The position numbers were made by a program, and so were the translations under genes. The notes under the pieces were generated by a model. That model was given only the letters and a program-made list of their open reading frames with translations, had not been told where the DNA came from and made no database searches. From contig JAFGOB010000172.1 of NCBI GenBank assembly GCA_016926695.1, positions 1-25,496 of the forward strand: DNA of 25,496 nt, written 5' to 3'. Each line of letters starts with the position of its first letter. Within the stretch, counting starts at the first letter, position 1. Below are positions 1 to 7,484 of the stretch, piece by piece. Origin of the DNA: Dehalococcoidales bacterium. Its GTDB lineage: Bacteria; Chloroflexota; Dehalococcoidia; Dehalococcoidales; UBA3254.

Positions 1-263
1 AAGCAGGAAGATATGCTGAGGGAAATAAACCCACTCCTATTGAAAAAATGTAGTGTATAAAATCAAGGGTAAAGTCAGGTCATTTAATAATATTTCCATC
101 ATTTTCTCAATTAAAATAACCAAGACTGGAGCAACAGTTACGCTACCTGGGCGAATACTTACAGCTGTTGGATTAAGTACCTCGCTTTGCGATTCCTTTC
201 TTGGCGAGTAAAACGCTTAAGATACTCGAGTGCGTTCTGTTATTCTCCAATTATAATACTTAG
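1..263. other. AT-rich leader region, no supported gene
   Basis: No gene can be supported here. One frame is open from the window edge to a TAA at 58-60 (19 codons) and could be the tail of a gene entering from the left, but it is too short to judge. The rest is AT-rich and stop-rich in all frames and ends at the promoter of the XRE-ImmA/IrrE gene. Confidence 0.5.
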
Positions 264-298
264 TTGACAAAATAGTCAAATTATAATATAATTGTCAA
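264..298 (+). promoter_or_regulatory. Consensus promoter with operator-like inverted repeats for the XRE-ImmA/IrrE gene
   Basis: A perfect -35 TTGACA (264-269) and perfect -10 TATAAT (287-292) are separated by 17 bp. The same stretch holds three TTGAC/GTCAA half-sites: TTGAC (264-268), GTCAA (275-279) and TTGTCAA (292-298). TTGACAA (264-270) and TTGTCAA (292-298) form an exact inverted repeat spanning the promoter core. Since the gene downstream encodes an XRE DNA-binding protein, autoregulation from these sites is a natural inference. Confidence 0.8.
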
Positions 299-321
299 CC
301 AGAAAGACTAGAGGACAAATT

Positions 322-1497
322 ATGATTGGTGAGAGATTGACTCAATTGCGCCTTGCTCAGAATATGACATTAGATGCATTAGCTGCAAAAATGGGGGGCA
401 TTATCACAAAGCAGGCTCTTTCAAAGTATGAACTGAACCAAGCCCAACCGTCACCCTTAATATTAGCCAAACTTTCTGCAGCCTTAGGGATTAAAGCCAA
501 TCATTTACTTTCGCCATCACCAATTACGGTAAAATTCATTGCTTACCGAAAAAAAACTTCTCTGGCAGAGCGGGAGGAAGCGAGAGTAAAGAGTGTGGTA
601 GCTCAATGTTTGGAGGATCGCATCCGTATCCAAACTCTAATTGGACAAGCCCCAAAAGATACTTTACCATGGAACAAACTCGAAGTTACTTCGCTCGAAG
701 ACGCTGAAAAACACGCTAACTCTGTCAGGAAATTATGGGATCTTGGTTCTAGTCCGATAAGTAACGTGGTCGCGACGCTTGAGGAGCATCAACTATGTGT
801 TCTTTCGATAGAGGCAGATGAGAAATTCGATGGAATAACAGCGTTAGGCTGCGATTCTACAGGAGACGTTTTGGCTGGAGCGATTGTAACCCGAAGAGAT
901 GTTCCAGGTGAAAGGCAAAGACTTAATCTCACCCATGAATTGGGACATTCAGTATTGAAAATTACTGAAAACATCGAAGAAGAGAAAGCTGCCTTCCGTT
1001 TCGGTTCAGCGTTCTTAGTCCCATCTGATCAGCTATTTAAAGAAGTGGGGATAAAACGTTCTTATGTTCACATTTCAGAACTTCAGATTTTAAAGAGACG
1101 ATTTGGTATAAGTTTACAAGCTCTATTGCGTCGCATGTGGGAACTTGGCATCATCAATGATACATATTACCGGCGATGGTGCGTATATATAAGCAAAGAG
1201 GGTTGGAAAAAGCATGAACCTTATGAACTAGACCCAGAACAGCCTCAATGGCTTACTAGAAATCTTTCTCGCTTGGTTGGAGAAGGTGCAATAGCTAAAG
1301 ATGAAGCCGAACGAATGCTGGGCAGCAAGATTGACGTAGACCAACCTACCAAAATGATACAACGTCGTGCTTTTTTGCAACTTCCAATGGATAAACGCAG
1401 GCAATTGCTTACCGAACAAGCGACACAGCTTTCTGAGTATTATGAAAAAGAAGCGGAGTACTTGACGTCCGAGGATGAAATCGATGATTATAAATAA
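322..1497 (+). CDS. XRE-family HTH protein fused to an ImmA/IrrE-type metallopeptidase domain
   Basis: A 391-residue protein with an N-terminal XRE helix-turn-helix (about residues 3-62) and a central ImmA/IrrE (COG2856) domain. The zinc-peptidase motif HELGH is at residues 205-209, followed by the acidic stretch and LVPSD segment usual for the family. Proteins of this type act as repressors or antitoxins, or cleave a repressor after a signal (as ImmA does with ImmR). ATG 322 is chosen over an upstream in-frame TTG at 292 because that TTG lies inside the -10 box, while AGAGG at 310-314 is well placed for ATG 322. The gene overlaps the MazF-like toxin downstream, which suggests translational coupling and an antitoxin or regulator role. 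The protein is more than twice the size of a classical MazE. Base composition is AT-richer than the core genes, in line with horizontal acquisition. Confidence 0.82.
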   Translation: MIGERLTQLRLAQNMTLDALAAKMGGIITKQALSKYELNQAQPSPLILAKLSAALGIKANHLLSPSPITVKFIAYRKKTSLAEREEARVKSVVAQCLEDRIRIQTLIGQAPKDTLPWNKLEVTSLEDAEKHANSVRKLWDLGSSPISNVVATLEEHQLCVLSIEADEKFDGITALGCDSTGDVLAGAIVTRRDVPGERQRLNLTHELGHSVLKITENIEEEKAAFRFGSAFLVPSDQLFKEVGIKRSYVHISELQILKRRFGISLQALLRRMWELGIINDTYYRRWCVYISKEGWKKHEPYELDPEQPQWLTRNLSRLVGEGAIAKDEAERMLGSKIDVDQPTKMIQRRAFLQLPMDKRRQLLTEQATQLSEYYEKEAEYLTSEDEIDDYK

Positions 1498-1864
1498 AAC
1501 TCCGCTTACACCTAATCCGATTCCTCATCGTGGTGATATATGGCGTATTGAATTCGACCCTGTAAAAGGTGATGAGATTAAAAAGAGTCGCCCCGCGATT
1601 GTGATAAGCTCTGATTCTTTCACACCACTCAAGACTAAGATTGTCGTCCCACTCACTAGCTGGCAAGATAAATTTTCCAATTCTGAATGGATGGTAAAAG
1701 TTATTGCGGATGCAAATAATGGTCTGGAACGAGATTCAGTTGCGGATGCTCTCCAGCTTAGGTGTGTAAGTTATGAACGATTTGCCTTAAAACTGGGCAA
1801 AGTTCCAGCACCGGTTCTTGATGAAATAGCAGCTGCGATAGCTATAGTTATAGAGTATCAATAG
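1484..1864 (+). CDS. mazF: PemK/MazF-family mRNA interferase toxin
   Basis: A 126-residue PemK/MazF-like protein. The family signature is clear: HRGDIW near residue 15, then the KSRPAIVIS strand holding the conserved Arg, then VPLTSW with the conserved Thr, and a helical C-terminus. Members are ribosome-independent endoribonucleases that cleave mRNA at short motifs and are neutralised by a cognate antitoxin. Two starts compete: ATG 1475 has GAGG directly against it, while ATG 1484 has the same GAGG (1471-1474) at 9-nt spacing, so 1484 is preferred. The first 14 bases overlap the XRE-ImmA/IrrE gene, so the two are almost certainly one operon. No MazE/AbrB-type antitoxin is present; the XRE-ImmA/IrrE protein is the only candidate. 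Family assignment is secure; the partner assignment is inference. Confidence 0.88.
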   Translation: MIINKTPLTPNPIPHRGDIWRIEFDPVKGDEIKKSRPAIVISSDSFTPLKTKIVVPLTSWQDKFSNSEWMVKVIADANNGLERDSVADALQLRCVSYERFALKLGKVPAPVLDEIAAAIAIVIEYQ

Positions 1865-2011
1865 GACTTTTAGAGTATCTGAATAACAGTAGGCTAAGTA
1901 ACGATTTTGTCCGATAAAGTACTGATGTTATCCTCAAGAAGAAATAGAATATCGTCTTATATCTGAAAATGCGTTAACCAAGAAGAAGGAAGTTCTGTCT
2001 ATTGGAGGACC

Positions 2012-2086
2012 TGGCTCCCCGACTAGGACTCGAACCTAGAACCTAGCGGTTAACAGCCGCCCGCTCTACCATTGAGCTATCGGGGA
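2012..2086 (-). tRNA. tRNA-Asn (GTT)
   Basis: On the minus strand this folds as a complete cloverleaf: acceptor TCCCCGA/TCGGGGA, D stem GCTC/GAGC, anticodon stem GGCGG/CCGCT around loop CTGTTAA (anticodon GTT), T arm CTAGG-TTCGAGT-CCTAG, discriminator G, and an encoded CCA at 2012-2014. Length is 75 nt including CCA. It sits beside the toxin-antitoxin module, a common position for integrated DNA. Confidence 0.96.
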
Positions 2087-2100
2087 ACGTACCTGTTTCC

Positions 2101-2118
2101 GGTCTTCCGGCGAAGACC
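2101..2118. repeat. Perfect 7-bp hairpin in the tRNA-Asn leader
   Basis: GGTCTTC, loop CGGC, GAAGACC, followed on the plus strand by TTCTTT. It could be a weak plus-strand terminator, or a leader hairpin of the minus-strand tRNA transcript. Nothing in the sequence decides between these. Confidence 0.4.
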
Positions 2119-2139
2119 TTCTTTAACCCAACATTGCCT

Positions 2140-2168
2140 ATTATCACTTTTTACGGCTGAAAAGTCAA
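2140..2168 (-). promoter_or_regulatory. Probable promoter of tRNA-Asn
   Basis: Read on the minus strand: -35 TTGACT (complement of 2163-2168), 17-bp spacer, -10 GATAAT (complement of 2140-2145). Predicted transcription would start near 2133, about 47 nt before the tRNA 5' end. Confidence 0.5.
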
Positions 2169-2204
2169 GTCGGCCTTTAACAAATATTATGTTAATTGAT
2201 CACT

Positions 2205-2221
2205 TAAAAGGTAACCTTTTA
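2205..2221. repeat. Short inverted repeat upstream of the YyaL-like gene
   Basis: TAAAAGG, spacer TAA, CCTTTTA: a perfect 7-bp inverted repeat in the 295-bp gap between tRNA-Asn and the next gene. It may be an operator, but this is only a symmetry observation. Confidence 0.3.
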
Positions 2222-2381
2222 CAGCTCAACCAGGCCTCGCTATCCTTAAAAATTATGTCGTTTTATATAGAATGAAACAAGGAGCTTCTTGATTACCCCG
2301 CCGGATTCCGTCGGAAGATATTAAGTTCAAGATAGAAGTTACGCGACTTTTTCATGCGGCTAAAACCACTAAAGGAGAAAT

Positions 2382-4421
2382 ATGTCCAACAGCCTGGCAA
2401 GGGAAACAAGCCCCTATCTGCTCCAGCACGCCGCCAATCCCGTAGACTGGTACCCCTGGGGAGAGGAAGCCCTGACGCGTGCTCGAATGGAAAATAAGCC
2501 GGTTCTGCTCAGCATCGGCTATTCCGCCTGTCACTGGTGCCATGTTATGGCCCATGAGTCCTTTGAGAACGAAAATATCGCACGGATTATGAACCGAAAT
2601 TTCATCAACATCAAGGTAGACAGGGAAGAACGTCCCGACCTCGATGCCGTTTTCATGGAAGCCGTACAATCGATGACCGGCAGCGGCGGCTGGCCTCTGA
2701 CTGTTTTCCTGACTCCCGACTGTAAACCGTTCTTCGGCGGCATCTACTTCCCACCGGAAGACAGGCACGGGATGCCGGGATTCGCCCGCATCCTTGAGGC
2801 AGTGACTGAAGCTTACCACAGCCGCCGTAGCGAAATAGAACAGGCTAGCCGGCAGATTGAGGCAGCTCTAAAAGTTAAAACTGGGCAACAGCAGTACCAG
2901 GAACCTCCGTCGGCCGATATACTGGACCGGGCATACCTGGCCCTTAAAAGTGACTTCGATATTACGAACGGCGGTTTCGGCAGTGCGCCGAAATTTCCCC
3001 AGGCCATGGTACTCGAGTTCCTTTTGAGATACTACCTCCGCACCCGGGACGTAGATGCACTGACCATGGTCACCCTGACACTTGAAAAAATGGCCGCCGG
3101 AGGCATCTACGATCAGATCGGCAGCGGGTTTCACCGGTATTCAACCGACAGCCGCTGGTTGGTACCTCACTTTGAGAAGATGTTATACGACAGCGCCCTT
3201 TTGATCCGCGTATACCTGCACGCCTTCCTTGTTACCGGAAACCGCTTGTTTCGCCGGATAGCCGAAGAGAACACAGACTTTGTGCTCAGGGAAATGACCG
3301 GCAGGGAGGGAGGTTTCTATAGCTCCCGGGATGCCGACAGTGAAGGAACGGAAGGTGAATACTACCTCTGGAAGCCAGATGAAATCAGGGATGTGATCGG
3401 GGAAGAAAGAGCGGGGATTGTAAACCACTACTTCGGTGTTTCAGCGAACGGCAATTTTGAAGGCCGCAACATACTTTACGCAGGCGAAAGGCTTCAACCC
3501 GAAGAAACGGACATCATCAAACAGGCCAGGGCATCTCTACTCAGGGCGCGTGAGAAGAAGATACCGCCTGCGTGGGATGACAAGCGCCTGGCTTCCTGGA
3601 ACGGGCTGATGCTGTCCGGTCTGGCCGAGGCGGCCCGCGTTTTCAACCGCAGCGACTATCTGAAAGCAGCCGTTGCCAACGGCTCATTTCTGCTGGAATC
3701 AATGATGGCTAATGGATATCTAAAACATTCATACAGGCTTGGCAAGGCTGATATTGAGGGTTATCTCGATGACTATTCACTGGTCATCGAGGGCCTGTTG
3801 AATCTGCACCAGGCTACTCTGAGCGGAAGATGGTTAAGGGAAGCCGTAAGATTGACCGGTACCATGATTGAGGAGTTCTGGGACGAATCGGAAGGTGTAT
3901 TTTTTGATACCGGCAAGCGGCATCAGGCCTTGTTCGTACGTCCCAGGAACATCCATGACGCAGCAACGCCCTCCGGTTCATCGGCCGCCGTCTCAGCCAT
4001 TATGAAGGTATCCCGCCTGATAGGCAATGAAGAACTGGAAAATATTGCCGCAAAGTCTTTGAACTCCGTACGCGATAACATATCCCGCTATCCGCCCGGA
4101 TTCGGCAACTGGCTCTGCGCTATGGACTTCCACCTGTCCGCACCACGGGAAATCGTTTTGATCGGCCCAGGGACCAGTCCCTTGACAGCGCAATTGCTTG
4201 ACGTCCTGTTCAACATCTGGCTCCCCAATAAGGTCATGGCCGCCATGGACCCTGATGATCCGCATCGCATGGATGATTTGATGCTGCTTGAAAACAGGCC
4301 TATGATAGATAACAGGCCGACGGTATATATCTGCGAGCGATATTCGTGTCTTACACCGGTAAACGATCCGGTTGTCCTGAAAAAACACCTGAACGCTTGG
4401 TACGGGAGAGGAACCGGCTGA
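2382..4421 (+). CDS. YyaL/DUF255 thioredoxin-fold protein (SSP411/SPATA20 family)
   Basis: A 679-residue protein of the COG1331 family (Bacillus YyaL, human SPATA20). The N-terminal thioredoxin-like DUF255 domain spans roughly residues 3-165, starting with the characteristic [20 protein letters not shown] segment. A CHWC redox motif sits at residues 50-53 and [12 protein letters not shown] near 100-112. The remaining ~500 residues form the (alpha/alpha)6-barrel-like part related to N-acylglucosamine 2-epimerases and glycosidases. Length and architecture match the family, which has no firmly assigned reaction; a thiol redox or sugar-related role is usually suggested. There is no signal peptide, so it is probably cytoplasmic. 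The start is supported by AAAGGAG at 2371-2377. It is probably transcribed alone or ahead of the DUF5661 gene, which begins 73 bp downstream with its own strong ribosome-binding site. Confidence 0.93.
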   Translation: MSNSLARETSPYLLQHAANPVDWYPWGEEALTRARMENKPVLLSIGYSACHWCHVMAHESFENENIARIMNRNFINIKVDREERPDLDAVFMEAVQSMTGSGGWPLTVFLTPDCKPFFGGIYFPPEDRHGMPGFARILEAVTEAYHSRRSEIEQASRQIEAALKVKTGQQQYQEPPSADILDRAYLALKSDFDITNGGFGSAPKFPQAMVLEFLLRYYLRTRDVDALTMVTLTLEKMAAGGIYDQIGSGFHRYSTDSRWLVPHFEKMLYDSALLIRVYLHAFLVTGNRLFRRIAEENTDFVLREMTGREGGFYSSRDADSEGTEGEYYLWKPDEIRDVIGEERAGIVNHYFGVSANGNFEGRNILYAGERLQPEETDIIKQARASLLRAREKKIPPAWDDKRLASWNGLMLSGLAEAARVFNRSDYLKAAVANGSFLLESMMANGYLKHSYRLGKADIEGYLDDYSLVIEGLLNLHQATLSGRWLREAVRLTGTMIEEFWDESEGVFFDTGKRHQALFVRPRNIHDAATPSGSSAAVSAIMKVSRLIGNEELENIAAKSLNSVRDNISRYPPGFGNWLCAMDFHLSAPREIVLIGPGTSPLTAQLLDVLFNIWLPNKVMAAMDPDDPHRMDDLMLLENRPMIDNRPTVYICERYSCLTPVNDPVVLKKHLNAWYGRGTG

Positions 4422-4494
4422 CGAACAGTTCCCTCGTTCAAGCATAGCAGTATTAGTATCCTGTTAATAAAGATCAGCGAAGGAGGATAATATT

Positions 4495-4938
4495 ATGAAC
4501 CTGCCAGAATATATTACCAGGGAAGAAGTCAGGCGAGTCTGCAAAGAGCTCGGGTTGACAGACTGGTCGGAAATGGAAAAGCCCTCTGTGTCAATGGAGG
4601 AAGCCGCCATTGTCCTCAAAACAATCAACGTGACGGGAATGAATATCCCGCTGGAGGACTTCAAAGAAGGGCTTGAGGTGGAGCTTGAGCACGGCACCAT
4701 GTATGAAGATGCCAATGTAACCAACAATCACCCTGTGCTCACGGGCAAAATCGTAATGGCCCATCTCAAGGAAACCATGGACTATTACAGGAGACTCGAT
4801 GTTGCCGAAATCGAAGGAGATATTCTCAAGGCCGTTTTATCAAGGGACCTGAATAAAATAGAATCGAAATACAGGAAGCTCTTTAAAGCGCAGGAACACC
4901 TGGCCAAAACGGTCTCCGGACAATTTCCGCCGGACTAA
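4495..4938 (+). CDS. DUF5661 family protein
   Basis: A 147-residue soluble protein matching DUF5661 in its core: a segment around DFKEGLEVELEHG (near residues 56-68), followed by NVTNNHPVLTGKIVMAHLKE and DYYRRL (about 74-101). Proteins of this family have no assigned biochemical function. The C-terminal third is helical and charged. Translation starts after an exact AAGGAGG at 4480-4486. It lies between the YyaL-like and DUF169 genes on the same strand with gaps of about 75 bp, so co-transcription is possible. No membrane segments or cysteine clusters are seen. Confidence 0.75.
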   Translation: MNLPEYITREEVRRVCKELGLTDWSEMEKPSVSMEEAAIVLKTINVTGMNIPLEDFKEGLEVELEHGTMYEDANVTNNHPVLTGKIVMAHLKETMDYYRRLDVAEIEGDILKAVLSRDLNKIESKYRKLFKAQEHLAKTVSGQFPPD

Positions 4939-5012
4939 CCCCGTATTGCCTTACAAAAAAATTCCTTCCAACAATCGATAAATATAGATATTAATATTTC
5001 AAGGAGGACAAC

Positions 5013-5765
5013 ATGACTTCACTATTACATGACTATTCAGTACTGAACGGGTTCGATTTTCAATACAAGCCGGTCGGCATCAAGTTCCTGCTTAACAAAC
5101 CGGAAGACCTGCCACAAACCGGCAACTGCATGCCGATTTGCAGGTTGTTCGCGGAAGCCCAGAAAAGCGATCCGTTTTACGCCTCGAAGGAGAACTTTTC
5201 CTGCGTGGACAGGCTTTTGATGGGCATGATTGAACCTGAACCAACGACCATCAGCGGTCAAATCGGCGCCAAGGAAAAAATTTACCAGGAGGCACGCGCC
5301 AACCGCAGGATATACCAGTATGCTCCTAGATTGCAGCCGAATACCGTCAGGCATGTCGCTTTCTCATCGGTGGATAAAATGACCTTTGAACCCGATGTTA
5401 TGCTTTTTACCGCCAGGCCGGACCAGGCGGAAATCATCTTGAGAGCCCTGAGCTATTCCACCGGGAAACCGCTGACCACCAAAATCACACCGGTTTTGAT
5501 GTGCGCCTGGGTATTCATCTACCCTTACGTTACCGGAGAAACGAACTACGTCGTCACAGGAATCGGCTACGGCTTCAGAATGCAAAAGGTCTTGCCTGAA
5601 GGCCTGTTTGTCATATCCGTGCCTTATGACATGATACCCATGCTGCTGGAAAATCTGCGCCATATGGACTGGGTACTGCCGGCCAACAAATTAAGCGAGC
5701 AGGAAAGAAAGGAATATTCAGCCAGAATCATAGCTGAAATACAGAGCGAATACCTGAACGGATAG
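5013..5765 (+). CDS. DUF169 family protein (COG2043)
   Basis: A 250-residue DUF169 protein. Family features include the N-terminal PVGIKFLLNKPEDLP-like segment, a cysteine-bearing stretch with Cys39 and Cys43 followed by Cys64, a central region ending in KMTFEPDVMLFTARPDQAE (about 125-143), and GIGYGFRMQK with a downstream GLFVISVPYDM. DUF169 proteins are common in anaerobes; the cysteines and occasional links to metal or redox metabolism are suggestive, but no reaction is established. It has a strong AAGGAGG ribosome-binding site. Downstream, a 152-bp gap with a prominent hairpin separates it from the SDR gene. Confidence 0.85.
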   Translation: MTSLLHDYSVLNGFDFQYKPVGIKFLLNKPEDLPQTGNCMPICRLFAEAQKSDPFYASKENFSCVDRLLMGMIEPEPTTISGQIGAKEKIYQEARANRRIYQYAPRLQPNTVRHVAFSSVDKMTFEPDVMLFTARPDQAEIILRALSYSTGKPLTTKITPVLMCAWVFIYPYVTGETNYVVTGIGYGFRMQKVLPEGLFVISVPYDMIPMLLENLRHMDWVLPANKLSEQERKEYSARIIAEIQSEYLNG

Positions 5766-5840
5766 AGTTTCCGAGTATGCCTCTCCTGGTATCGAGCCCG
5801 GTTTGATAGCCGGATACGCAAAGGACTATAATAGTGCCCG

Positions 5841-5876
5841 ACCGGTATTGCTGTCGATTAAGACCGACATACCGGT
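5841..5876. repeat. Bulged 12-bp hairpin between DUF169 and SDR genes
   Basis: ACCGGTA (5841-5847), bulge TTGC, TGTCG (5852-5856), 8-nt loop, CGACA (5865-5869), TACCGGT (5870-5876). No T-tract follows, so it is not a classical terminator; an operator or RNA-level element ahead of the SDR gene is possible. Confidence 0.5.
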
Positions 5877-5917
5877 ACTGCATATGAAGCTGATTACGAA
5901 ACGGGAGGTCGGGAAAG

Positions 5918-6787
5918 ATGAATAAAGCGCTGCTCGGCGGCAAGGTTGCCATAATTAACGGGGCCGCTACCGGAATGGGGAGAAGCACCGCCATCCTCTT
6001 CTCCGCAGAGGGCTGCAATTGCGTCATCGCAGATATCAATGAAAAAGACGGCAAAAAGACCGCGGAGGAGGCCTCCGCCAAAGGTAAAGAATGCGTCTTC
6101 TTCAACTGCGATCTAACCAATCTACAGCAGATCAAAGACTGCGTGGACTTCACCGCCCGGAAGTTCGGGACGGTTGATATCCTGGTGGGCTGCGCCGGCG
6201 GTACCATTCCCAGGGAAAAAGTGGTTTCATCTCCCCCGGGCGAGACCGCCAAACCCGGCATCGCACACATCGATGAAAGATACTACGACCTGATGATGGC
6301 CCTTAATCTGAAAGGCCATGTCTTTTTCGCCAGGGAAGTGGCTCCTTACATGATCAAGCAAAATTCCGGCAAGATGGTCTTTGTGTCTTCACTGGGCGTT
6401 TACAGCCCACCCGGTCCATCGTCTGAGTATCATGGAGCAAAAGCCGGCCTGATCGGACTGACCATCAACCTGGCCTATGAGCTTGCTCCACGCCACATCA
6501 ATGTCAATGCCATCCTTCCGGGACCGGTCAAGACCCCCTTCTGGGACCCCGTTCTGACCGCCGTACCGGTCGAAAAGAGAAATGAGGTCATGGACAACCT
6601 GGGCAAGCACGGCACACCGCTGGGCAGGATCGGTCTGCCGGAAGATATCGCCAACTGCGCTCTTTTCCTCTGCTCCGAGCTCTCTTCCTTTATCACCGGA
6701 GAAACCATAAATGTCGGAGGCGGCGTGCCGTTGAACATTTACCATGAAGGAAAGCCCATGGTCTCCTATCCGGCGGGAGAAAAATAG
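5918..6787 (+). CDS. Short-chain dehydrogenase/reductase (SDR)
   Basis: A 289-residue classical SDR. The Rossmann glycine motif GAATGMG is at residues 15-21. An acidic Asp39 ends beta-2, which favours NAD(H) over NADP(H). The catalytic set is Asn130, Ser157/158 (VFVSSLG) and Tyr171-x-x-x-Lys175. The usual NNAG after beta-4 is replaced by GCAGG (91-95). An insertion around residues 98-120 is rich in Pro and Gly and may shape the substrate pocket. The PGPVKTPF segment and the C-terminal NVGGG motif are typical of FabG-like SDRs. Substrate is unknown. The start follows GGGAGG-type pairing upstream of ATG 5918. The flavodoxin gene starts 87 bp downstream. Confidence 0.92.
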   Translation: MNKALLGGKVAIINGAATGMGRSTAILFSAEGCNCVIADINEKDGKKTAEEASAKGKECVFFNCDLTNLQQIKDCVDFTARKFGTVDILVGCAGGTIPREKVVSSPPGETAKPGIAHIDERYYDLMMALNLKGHVFFAREVAPYMIKQNSGKMVFVSSLGVYSPPGPSSEYHGAKAGLIGLTINLAYELAPRHINVNAILPGPVKTPFWDPVLTAVPVEKRNEVMDNLGKHGTPLGRIGLPEDIANCALFLCSELSSFITGETINVGGGVPLNIYHEGKPMVSYPAGEK

Positions 6788-6813
6788 CAGCGGAATATTC
6801 GATAAAAAACCTG

Positions 6814-6842
6814 TTATACTATTCAGCCGATTGATGTATAAT
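6814..6842 (+). promoter_or_regulatory. Possible promoter of the flavodoxin gene
   Basis: A perfect -10 TATAAT lies at 6837-6842, with a weak TTATAC-type -35 at 6814-6819 and a 17-bp spacer. It sits about 33 bp upstream of the flavodoxin start. The -35 is poor, so this is tentative. Confidence 0.35.
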
Positions 6843-6874
6843 AGAGTCAAATATTCAAACGGAGGAACACCAGC

Positions 6875-7309
6875 ATGTCAAAGGTATTAATCATTTATCA
6901 TTCTCAAAGCGGAAATACGGAAGCAATGGCCAAGGCGGTAGCCGATGGCGCCGGGTCGGCGGGCGCTACCGTCACCATGAAAAAAGCGGCCGATGCCGTA
7001 GCGGACGACCTTATGAATTGCGATGTTGTCATCTTCGGCACGCCTAATTTTTTCAGCTATGAAGCCGGAATGGTCAAAGACTTCTTTGACCGCACCTTTT
7101 TCACTATAAAAGGCAAGGTTGACGGCAAACCCTATGCCGTCTTCGGCAGCTACGGCGGCGGTGGAGAAGCCGCCCTCGGCAGTCTGTGCAAGCTTTGTGA
7201 AGGAGCAGGACTGAAGAAGGCTGCCGACAGCCTCGGCGCACAGAGAACGCCCTCCGCCGAAGCGATTGACCAATGCAAAGCTCTCGGCGCCAAAATGGCA
7301 CTTTTATAG
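6875..7309 (+). CDS. Flavodoxin / flavodoxin-like NAD(P)H-dependent oxidoreductase
   Basis: A 144-residue flavodoxin-fold protein. The FMN phosphate-binding loop SQSGNTE is at residues 10-16 after the first beta strand (KVLIIYH). The FGTPNFFSYEAGMVKDFFDR segment and the FGSYGGGGEAAL loop correspond to the two isoalloxazine-contact loops. Length is typical of short-chain flavodoxins. Its role is probably one-electron transfer in anaerobic metabolism, though WrbA-like quinone reductase activity cannot be excluded. It has a clear GGAGGA ribosome-binding site and is followed by a strong intrinsic terminator, so it ends a transcription unit. Confidence 0.92.
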   Translation: MSKVLIIYHSQSGNTEAMAKAVADGAGSAGATVTMKKAADAVADDLMNCDVVIFGTPNFFSYEAGMVKDFFDRTFFTIKGKVDGKPYAVFGSYGGGGEAALGSLCKLCEGAGLKKAADSLGAQRTPSAEAIDQCKALGAKMALL

Positions 7310-7349
7310 TCCGTTGGCCGGATTATCCCCGGATTAACAGCCACCTGAA

Positions 7350-7392
7350 GGGGGCGTTCAACCGGAAAAGCTGGTTGAATGCCCCCGTTTTT
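7350..7392 (+). terminator. Rho-independent terminator after flavodoxin
   Basis: A 14-bp stem (7350-7363 with 7373-7386, one G-T wobble), a 9-nt loop and a run of five T (7388-7392). It lies 41 bp after the flavodoxin stop and is the clearest terminator in the window. Confidence 0.92.
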
Positions 7393-7484
7393 GTCACCTG
7401 TATAGTCCGCTCCTGAGCAAGACTGAATCCGAAAAACGCCTTTTGCATGGATTCCGTTAAATAAAATAATTAAGTGAGGATGAT

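Noticed and set aside
2072..2275. Short plus-strand frame starting within tRNA-Asn
   Set aside because: Begins inside the tRNA, no ribosome-binding site, no coding character.
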